Assembly: GCA_003852805.1 (NCBI GenBank)
Contig: RDDY01000199.1
Location: 1 to 5,520 of the forward strand
Length of the DNA: 5,520 nt
Direction: 5' to 3'
DNA from: Chryseobacterium sp.
Lineage (GTDB): Bacteria > Bacteroidota > Bacteroidia > Flavobacteriales > Weeksellaceae
Shown: positions 1 to 5,520 of the stretch, piece by piece
Layout: each line of letters starts with the position of its first letter
Position numbering within the stretch: position 1 is the first letter of the stretch
The notes under the pieces: generated by a model
Database searches by the model: none
What the model was told of the DNA's origin: nothing
The model's input: the letters and a program-made list of their open reading frames with translations, nothing else
Program-made: the position numbers and the translations under genes

Positions 1-426
1 CATTTTCTTGACTTATTTAAAAACTTCAGTAAAACTGAAGTTTATAAGGAGCTTCAAAAGCTTAACAAGGAGAAGCATGGCTACTACCGGGAAGTAATAG
101 AAGCTCTCGCATTCGCCTATTTCGTCAAGTTTGGGCAAGCGCAATTGGTAGATGCCAGCCTGTTGATTATGGATCTCGTTTCAGATCACAGATACTCTGT
201 AGTTAAGACCGCACAGACAGCAGTTCACAGATATGTTGCCGACAAAGAGATTGTGATTACCCTGGACCAGGCACCGTCACCCAGCTTTTTCCTGGCTCAG
301 ATGCAACAGGATTGTAGACGCACTGGAGAACATCTGTTTGGTGAGAAAAGTACCAGAGGAAGATACCGGGAGACTCTGGCTGAGATCAAAGAAAAACTAC
401 AAGAATTAAGCTTTGGACAACAATAA
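1..426 (+). CDS. C-terminal part of a probable DUF262 (GmrS/RloF-like) protein, 5' end outside window
   Basis: The reading frame is open from the first base to the TAA at 424-426, giving 141 residues with no start needed inside the window, so this is the 3' end of a longer gene. The TTG at 148 region and other internal codons are not convincing starts, because coding-like sequence continues upstream of them. The fragment is soluble and mostly helical. It has a stretch ending in FAYFVKFG, then a segment with 'RYSVVKTAQTAVHRYV', then 'ITLDQAPSP', and ends in a charged helix (ETLAEIKEKLQEL). This order resembles, from memory, the C-terminal region of stand-alone DUF262 proteins of about 370-400 residues that precede DUF262/HNH genes. 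The diagnostic DGQQR motif would lie upstream and cannot be seen. The 14-base overlap with the next gene supports one operon and possible translational coupling. The DUF262 assignment is an inference; that the frame is a real gene is more certain. Confidence 0.6.
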   Translation, partial: HFLDLFKNFSKTEVYKELQKLNKEKHGYYREVIEALAFAYFVKFGQAQLVDASLLIMDLVSDHRYSVVKTAQTAVHRYVADKEIVITLDQAPSPSFFLAQMQQDCRRTGEHLFGEKSTRGRYRETLAEIKEKLQELSFGQQ

Positions 427-2206
427 ATTCACACCGGCTGGCATCGGCACATTAAGATTTTCTATTCCACTCTACCAGCGTCTCTTCACCTGGGAGCAGC
501 CGCAAATAGAGAATTTGCTGAACGATTTGTTCAATAGTTTTGAGAAAAATAAAGAACAGCCGTATTACATCGGTATGTTTACGGTTTACCATACCGGAGA
601 AGACTGCTACGATCTGGTGGACGGTCAGCAAAGATGTACGATGCTCATGCTGCTGGGAATCTCATTTGGATGGAGAGACTTTGTGTTGTGCGACAATCAA
701 TCCAGATTGCAGTTTTTTGCCAGAAAACACGATCAGCAATACCTGAATAATAAAATTGTTGTAGCAGAATCCGGGTACATGAACCAGATGATGGAAAATG
801 CACTGAGTTATATAGATGATTTCCTGAAAAATAAAGTCGGAGATCAGGCTGATGCATTTAAGGATTATGTTTACCACCAAACGACCTTTTTCCTTTCTGA
901 ATTGCCCAGGCAATACGATTTAAAGGCACTGACCAGGCATTTTGAGCGTATGAACCAGACAGGTAAGAACCTAGAAAATCATGAAATTTTAAAGGTACGT
1001 CTGCTTAAACTGGTGTCGCCAGACAAATACGATTATTATACAAGATTGTGGAATGTCGTATCAGAGATGGATAAATCGATATTGCCAGAACTGGATGAAG
1101 ATGCCGCACAAAGTGGTAATACAGCAGTTCTGAATCTGATAATAAATGCCGAAGCCAGAAAAGAGTTCATCGGTAAAGAAGCATTAGAGCTTAATGAAAG
1201 TTTTAAGTTAAGCGAAATCCAGGCTGATAAGAACAAGCCGACAACCAATTCCGCAGAGACACAAAGTCGGGCTATAATCGATTTTTCCGAATTCTTATTG
1301 ATCGTATTGTCAACGCAGATAACGGTGGAGCGAGCTTCGGAACATTTCAATAAGCTTAAACTACTCAGCACTTTTGAGGTTCTGACCCAGACCGCTGAGG
1401 TTGAAGCATTTTTAGATACCTTATTTGAATGCAGATTGCTGTTGGACTACCATATTATTCGCAGCAAAATCACAAGCAATTCGGTTACAGGCTATTCCGT
1501 ACAGGTGTCTGGCGATGAGGTTGCAAAGAAGCGATTCAGTCAATATCAATCTATGTTGTATGTGAGCACGCAAGCTCATGTGTGGTTGAAGCCGTTTCTA
1601 ATTTATTTGAGGGGGAATAAGGATTCTTCCGTACACCGTTCATTACAATATTTACAAGAATGGGATGATGAACGGTTGCATGGTCAAAACATTGACCTCA
1701 ACTATGGTGCTGTAAATCGTTATTGGTTCTGGCGGTTGGATTATTATTTATGGGAAGAGCGAAGCAGCCATTTTGACGATGTGGAACACAGAAAAATAGC
1801 AGAATCTTACATTTTCAGACCTAACAGGTCCATAGAGCATATAGCGCCACAAAATCCTAAAACCAACAGTAATGTCACTTTGCAGGTGGAGCTTTTACAT
1901 TGTTTTGGTAATCTGGTGATGATCTCTGGAAGTGAGAATTCTAGACTGCAAAACAGCTCGTATGATATGAAGAAGGCATATGTCGAATCCTTTATCAACG
2001 GTAGCGTTAGCGGCAGTGTAGAAAGCTTAAAAATGTTGAAAGTGCATCACGATTATAAAACCTGGAATGAAGACCAAGTGAAAACACATCACGATGAAAT
2101 GATCGAAATACTGATCAGTTCGTTCTCCGGTTCAAGGTTTGAGGAAGCCATGAGAAAAAAAATTGGCAAGCAAAGGATGACGCAGCCAGCGGAAGCAGTA
2201 TCTTGA
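413..2206 (+). CDS. DUF262 / DUF1524 HNH protein, single-chain GmrSD-like (type IV restriction-like) nuclease
   Basis: This 597-residue protein has the two-domain layout of fused GmrSD and SspE-type defence nucleases. The N-terminal DUF262 domain (about residues 8-200) shows IPLYQR at 18-23 followed by W27, the ParB-like NTPase signature VDGQQR at 69-74, and FERMNQTGKNL at 177-187, matching the family's conserved iN-tG--L segment. A helical middle (about 200-460) includes FSEFLLIVL at 291-299. The C-terminal DUF1524 HNH domain shows IEHIAPQ at 474-480 (predicted catalytic His476), FGNL at 498-501, Asn509, Asn514 and Lys520, so the nuclease site looks intact. In studied relatives the DUF262 part hydrolyses NTP and senses DNA modification while the HNH part cuts; the substrate here is unknown. 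The only standard start near the domain is TTG at 413, since an in-frame TAA lies at 407-409 and the first ATG falls after the IPxYQR motif. No strong ribosome-binding site is visible, so coupling to the upstream gene is likely. Confidence 0.9.
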   Translation: MDNNKFTPAGIGTLRFSIPLYQRLFTWEQPQIENLLNDLFNSFEKNKEQPYYIGMFTVYHTGEDCYDLVDGQQRCTMLMLLGISFGWRDFVLCDNQSRLQFFARKHDQQYLNNKIVVAESGYMNQMMENALSYIDDFLKNKVGDQADAFKDYVYHQTTFFLSELPRQYDLKALTRHFERMNQTGKNLENHEILKVRLLKLVSPDKYDYYTRLWNVVSEMDKSILPELDEDAAQSGNTAVLNLIINAEARKEFIGKEALELNESFKLSEIQADKNKPTTNSAETQSRAIIDFSEFLLIVLSTQITVERASEHFNKLKLLSTFEVLTQTAEVEAFLDTLFECRLLLDYHIIRSKITSNSVTGYSVQVSGDEVAKKRFSQYQSMLYVSTQAHVWLKPFLIYLRGNKDSSVHRSLQYLQEWDDERLHGQNIDLNYGAVNRYWFWRLDYYLWEERSSHFDDVEHRKIAESYIFRPNRSIEHIAPQNPKTNSNVTLQVELLHCFGNLVMISGSENSRLQNSSYDMKKAYVESFINGSVSGSVESLKMLKVHHDYKTWNEDQVKTHHDEMIEILISSFSGSRFEEAMRKKIGKQRMTQPAEAVS

Positions 2207-2228
2207 TTAAAAATTAAAACACAAATTA

Positions 2229-2357
2229 ATGACAACCATTCAAAAGATTGAACGAAGCTTTGGTGAAGCCCAAATCGCTGAGCTGCCAAATTATATCGCC
2301 CAACTGATAGAGGAGGTGGGCGTGGAGCGTGCCTCAAAACAGTATTTGAACCTGTGA
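2229..2357 (+). CDS. Small ORF, 42 residues, unknown function
   Basis: An ATG begins 22 bases after the stop of the DUF262/HNH gene, preceded by an A-rich stretch (AAAACACAAATTA) typical of Bacteroidota gene starts, and reads to TGA at 2355-2357. The peptide begins MTTIQKIERSFGEAQIAELP and ends in VERASKQYLNL. It is soluble and has no signal peptide or membrane segment. Composition is balanced, with Glu, Lys, Ile, Leu and Ala as expected for a folded helical peptide: two probable helices, one rich in E/I/A/L (about 13-30) and one around 32-40, separated by a Gly. No family is recognised. It lies in the same direction inside a defence operon, 58 bases before hsdR, and could be a small accessory or regulatory protein, or the remnant N-terminus of a longer gene. 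It is too short for coding bias to settle the matter, so a chance ORF remains possible. Confidence 0.5.
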   Translation: MTTIQKIERSFGEAQIAELPNYIAQLIEEVGVERASKQYLNL

Positions 2358-2373
2358 ATCATTAACTTCACAG
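2352..2373. repeat. 7-bp inverted repeat (stem-loop) between the small ORF and hsdR
   Basis: CTGTGAA at 2352-2358 is the exact reverse complement of TTCACAG at 2367-2373, with an 8-base spacer (TCATTAAC). The left arm contains the TGA stop of the 42-residue ORF. No T-run follows the right arm, so it does not look like a classical intrinsic terminator. It could be an mRNA hairpin that tunes read-through or stability before hsdR, or a dyad operator. A 7-bp perfect stem can also arise by chance, so the function is a guess; only the symmetry is directly seen. Confidence 0.4.
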
Positions 2374-2415
2374 CAACAATTCTGCATTAATACCCTTAAG
2401 AAAACAGAGATATCG

Positions 2416-5400
2416 ATGAGAAGCCAAACCAACGAACTAGCCCTGGAAGTAGCCATTGAAAAAACATTGGCAGGTTGCAGTACAGAAGACATAAAAAACG
2501 GTATCGTATCAGAAGCGACAACGCCTTATGGTGGAAATGGTTATTACATCGGTAGCCCAGCGGATTATAATGCCAGATATGCTGTAGACGAAGTCAGGTT
2601 CTGGGATTTCCTGGAGAATACACAGCCTGAAGAACTGGACAAGCTTAAGCGTCAATCTGATTGGAAGCTAAAAATCCTGGACAGGCTTGATAAGCTAATC
2701 AAGAAATACGGTGTCTTGAGAGTATTGCGGAAAGGCTTGGCTGTTGATGATGCACATTTTACACTGTTCTATGTGCTGCCGCTCCAGAACAGCAGTAATA
2801 CGGTAAAAGAGAATTTTAAGAAGAATCAATTCAGTGTTACCAGACAGCTGGCATACTCACTTGCCAATCCTAGGGAAGAGATTGATATGGTCATCTTTCT
2901 TAACGGTCTCCCTATAAGTACCATCGAACTGAAAAATCAGTGGACAGGGCAGAATGCCAGAGTTCATGGAATTAACCAGTATAAATTCCAGAGAGACATA
3001 AATCAAATCTTATTGAATTTTGGTCGCTGTGTCGTGCATTTTGCCGTAGATACCGATGAGGTTTATATGACCACAAAGCTTAACGGAGCTAATACATTCT
3101 TCCTGCCGTTCAACCTTGGCAATAATTTCGGTAAAGGCAACCCACCAAATCCGTTTGGTCATAAGACGTCCTATCTGTGGAACGAGGTGTTGACGAAGGA
3201 GAGCCTCGCAAATATACTTCAGCATTTTGTTCGGCTTGACGGTTCAGATAAGGATAGTCTGAATAGTAGGACACTCTTCTTTCCTCGTTATCACCAGATG
3301 GATGTGGTTAGAAAGCTGATTGCCGATGCTACGCAAAAAGGTCCGGGTGAACGCTATCTTATTCAGCACAGTGCAGGATCGGGCAAATCTAACTCTATCA
3401 CGTGGCTGGCTTACCAGCTTATAGAAGCCTATCCTGAGAACAATGCAGCTGCTGGGAAGAGAAGTCAGGAGGATCCCGTTTTTGATTCCGTTATTGTAGT
3501 GACAGATAGAAGATTGTTGGACAAACAACTTCGTGAAAACATCAGGGAGTTCTCGGAAGTGAAGAACATTGTTGCACCTGCTTACAGCTCACGAGATCTG
3601 CAAGCTGCGCTGGAGGGCGGCAAGCGTATCATAGTTACTACCATCCAGAAGTTTCCATTCATCGTGGATGGCATTGCAGATATGAGTGATAAGCAGTTTG
3701 CCGTACTCATAGATGAAGCCCATAGTTCTAACTCTGGTTCCACGGCTGATAACCTCAACCGTGTTCTGGGAGCAAATGAAGATGCAGATGCGACTGATTG
3801 GCAGGATAAGATGAATGAGGCTATGAAATCCAGAAAGATGTCTCAGAACGCTTCCTACTTCGCCTTTACAGCCACGCCAAAAAATACCACTTTGGAGAAG
3901 TTTGGCGATCAACAGGAAGATGGCAGCTTTCGGCCTTTCCATTTGTATTCGATGAAGCAAGCCATAGAAGAAGGCTTTATTCTAGATGTACTGGCGAATT
4001 ACACAACTTTTAAGAGCTACTACGAACTTGAAAAATCCATCGAGGATAACCCGCTTTTTGATACTGCTAAAGCGCAGTCAAAGTTAAAAGCTTATGTAGA
4101 AAAACATCAGCAGACCATCGACACCAAAGCTGCGGTCATGCTGGATCATTTCATGAATGCTGTGGTAAGGCCAAAGAAGCTGAAAGCCAAAGCCAAGGCG
4201 ATGGTAGTCACTCAGAGTATAGAATCGGCAATCCGTTATTATAAGGCTCTGCAAAGGTTGCTTGCTGAAAAAGGCAATCCATTTAAGATCGTAATTGCAT
4301 TTTCAGGGAAGAAAATTGTGGACGGTGTAGAATATACCGAGACACAAATGAACGGCTTCGCAGAAACTGAAACCAGAGAAGTTTTTGATCAAGATGATTA
4401 CAGAATACTGGTAGTCGCCAATAAATACCTGACCGGCTTTGATCAGCCGAAGCTTTCTACCATGTATGTGGACAAGAAACTGCAGGGAGTTCTAGCGGTT
4501 CAGGCACTGTCACGACTGAACAGGGCAGCGAATAAACTCGGTAAAAAGACTGAAGACCTGTTTGTGCTGGATTTTTTCAATACGACAGACGACATTAAAG
4601 ATGCTTTTGATCCATTCTATACTTCTACTTCATTAAGCTCACCTACGGATGTAAATGTTTTACACGACCTGAAAGAAAGCCTGGATGATGCTGGAGTCTA
4701 TGAACAGCACGAGGTAGATGATTTCAACGCCAAGTATTTCAGCGGTATTGATGCACAACAGCTCAGTCCTATTATAGATATAGCAGTCCAGCGTTTTGAA
4801 ACCGAACTGGAGTGGGATAATGAACAGCAGGCTGACTTCAAGATTAAAGCAAAGCAGTTTGTGAAGATTTATGGTCAGGTTGCAGCCTTGCTGCCATTCG
4901 AAATTATAGGCTGGGAAAAACTTTTCTGGTTCCTAAAATTCCTGATCCCAAAACTGAAAATAGAAAATCCGGAAGACGATTATCTGGATAAATTGCTGGA
5001 ATCAGTTGATCTATCGACTTATGCACTGCAACGGAGTAAGCTTGCAACAAGCATTGGTCTTGATGACAGCGAGAAAGAGGTCGATCCCCAGAATCCTAAT
5101 ATCCGGGGAGCACACGGCGGGCAAAATGAGAAATCTGAGCTCGAAGAGATAATTCAGACTTTCAACGAACGCTGGTTCCAGGGCTGGGAAGCTACTCCTG
5201 AAGATCAGCGGATTAAGTTGCTCTCATTAACAAAATCAGTTCAGGCACATCCAGACTTCAGGCTGAAGGTTGCTGAAAATCCGGATATGCAGAACAGGGA
5301 TCTTGCTCTGCGAAAGATTTTGGATGATGTAATGTCTAAACAGAGGAGACAGGAACTAGAACTATACAAGCTGTACGCACAGGATTCCTCCTTCAATCAG

Positions 5401-5442
5401 GCATTTTTCGATACTATAAAATATACAGTGAATATCCGTTAA
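2416..5442 (+). CDS. hsdR: Type I restriction enzyme R subunit (HsdR), endonuclease and DNA translocase
   Basis: HsdR (1008 residues, normal length) is the ATP-driven translocase and nuclease of the type I HsdRMS complex, cutting DNA that lacks the host methyl mark. The N-terminal HSDR_N nuclease has Asp157 and ELK at 171-173 in 'IDMVIFLNGLPISTIELKN', a complete PD-ExK core, followed by the family blocks VVHFAVDTDEVYMTT (206-220) and FLPFNLG (229-235). The SF2 helicase follows: Walker A HSAGSGKS (318-325), motif Ia VVTDRRLLDKQL (361-372), DEAH (433-436), FTATP (484-488), motif V VVANKYLTGFDQP (666-678) and motif VI QALSRLNRA (696-704). The rest is a helical C-terminal region that probably docks on HsdM. 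The ATG at 2416 is used because no ATG, GTG or TTG lies between it and the in-frame TGA at 2347-2349, and NELALEVAIE is a usual HsdR N-terminal helix. Its ribosome-binding site is weak. No hsdM or hsdS is present in this window; they are expected upstream. Confidence 0.96.
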   Translation: MRSQTNELALEVAIEKTLAGCSTEDIKNGIVSEATTPYGGNGYYIGSPADYNARYAVDEVRFWDFLENTQPEELDKLKRQSDWKLKILDRLDKLIKKYGVLRVLRKGLAVDDAHFTLFYVLPLQNSSNTVKENFKKNQFSVTRQLAYSLANPREEIDMVIFLNGLPISTIELKNQWTGQNARVHGINQYKFQRDINQILLNFGRCVVHFAVDTDEVYMTTKLNGANTFFLPFNLGNNFGKGNPPNPFGHKTSYLWNEVLTKESLANILQHFVRLDGSDKDSLNSRTLFFPRYHQMDVVRKLIADATQKGPGERYLIQHSAGSGKSNSITWLAYQLIEAYPENNAAAGKRSQEDPVFDSVIVVTDRRLLDKQLRENIREFSEVKNIVAPAYSSRDLQAALEGGKRIIVTTIQKFPFIVDGIADMSDKQFAVLIDEAHSSNSGSTADNLNRVLGANEDADATDWQDKMNEAMKSRKMSQNASYFAFTATPKNTTLEKFGDQQEDGSFRPFHLYSMKQAIEEGFILDVLANYTTFKSYYELEKSIEDNPLFDTAKAQSKLKAYVEKHQQTIDTKAAVMLDHFMNAVVRPKKLKAKAKAMVVTQSIESAIRYYKALQRLLAEKGNPFKIVIAFSGKKIVDGVEYTETQMNGFAETETREVFDQDDYRILVVANKYLTGFDQPKLSTMYVDKKLQGVLAVQALSRLNRAANKLGKKTEDLFVLDFFNTTDDIKDAFDPFYTSTSLSSPTDVNVLHDLKESLDDAGVYEQHEVDDFNAKYFSGIDAQQLSPIIDIAVQRFETELEWDNEQQADFKIKAKQFVKIYGQVAALLPFEIIGWEKLFWFLKFLIPKLKIENPEDDYLDKLLESVDLSTYALQRSKLATSIGLDDSEKEVDPQNPNIRGAHGGQNEKSELEEIIQTFNERWFQGWEATPEDQRIKLLSLTKSVQAHPDFRLKVAENPDMQNRDLALRKILDDVMSKQRRQELELYKLYAQDSSFNQAFFDTIKYTVNIR

Positions 5443-5520
5443 ATATATCATATGATCGCTTACCAAGCAGTCGTAGATGTAGCTTTAGGGCTTACTCACG
5501 TCATCGAACCTTAAGAACCG
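5443..5520. other. Downstream flank of hsdR, no supported gene
   Basis: These 78 bases follow the hsdR stop. They contain a 10-bp palindrome ATCATATGAT (5447-5456) and a 20-codon ORF (5452-5514) that starts inside the palindrome. Neither is long enough to support a feature. No GC-rich hairpin with a T-run is seen, so the transcript end of the operon is not identified here. Confidence 0.5.

Noticed and set aside
645..913. Two minus-strand ORFs inside the DUF262/HNH gene
   Set aside because: They lie antisense to a well-supported conserved coding region and show no recognisable domain, so they are shadows.
2353..2372. TGTGA...TCACA resembling a CRP-type operator
   Set aside because: The half-sites are 10 bases apart, whereas the CRP consensus needs 6, and the site overlaps the end of a small ORF. 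It is kept only as an inverted repeat.
2358..2415. Bacteroidota promoter (TTTG with TAnnTTTG) before hsdR
   Set aside because: I could not find the two elements at the proper spacing, so hsdR is treated as read from the upstream operon.
3589..3960. 123-codon minus-strand ORF inside hsdR
   Set aside because: It lies opposite the DEAH and FTATP helicase motifs, and its translation has no coherent protein features.
4178..4200. Short AAAGCC-like tandem repeat
   Set aside because: It encodes the KAKAKAMVVT segment of HsdR, where Lys/Ala-rich sequence is usual for the family, so it is codon-level redundancy rather than a repeat element.
5447..5456. ATCATATGAT palindrome after hsdR as a terminator
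   Set aside because: It is AT-only apart from two bases, has no loop and no T-run, so it would not form a terminator hairpin.
5452..5514. 20-codon ORF after hsdR
   Set aside because: It is too short, begins inside an AT-rich palindrome and has no recognisable sequence. Chance is the simplest explanation.

Overview
The window looks like part of a chromosomal restriction-defence operon from a Bacteroidota bacterium. This assignment is an inference. It rests on the below-50% GC composition, the A-rich gene-proximal spacers without strong Shine-Dalgarno sequences, and the flavour of the proteins. All supported genes are on the + strand.

Layout. Positions 1-426 hold the 3' end of a gene that begins upstream of the window; its helical C-terminus resembles that of stand-alone DUF262 (GmrS/RloF-like) proteins. 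A complete 597-residue gene (413-2206) overlaps it by 14 bases. It has an N-terminal DUF262 domain (IPxYQR and DGQQR motifs) and a C-terminal DUF1524 HNH nuclease domain, the architecture of single-chain GmrSD and SspE-type modification-sensing nucleases. A 209-base gap follows, holding a plausible 42-residue small ORF (2229-2357) and a 7-bp inverted repeat across its stop codon. Next is a complete type I restriction subunit gene hsdR (2416-5442, 1008 residues), with an intact PD-ExK nuclease and all main SF2 helicase motifs. The last 78 bases hold no supported gene or clear terminator.

How they fit together. HsdR is the motor and nuclease subunit of a type I restriction-modification complex and needs HsdM and HsdS, neither of which is in this window; they probably lie upstream. 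Extra DUF262 genes beside or inside type I loci are a recurring arrangement (the 'R-linked' rlo genes). The inferred unit is therefore a composite island: a type I system that cuts DNA lacking the host mark, with a DUF262/HNH pair that may act against DNA carrying a foreign modification. The least explained parts are the 42-residue ORF and the pairing of two DUF262-type genes.
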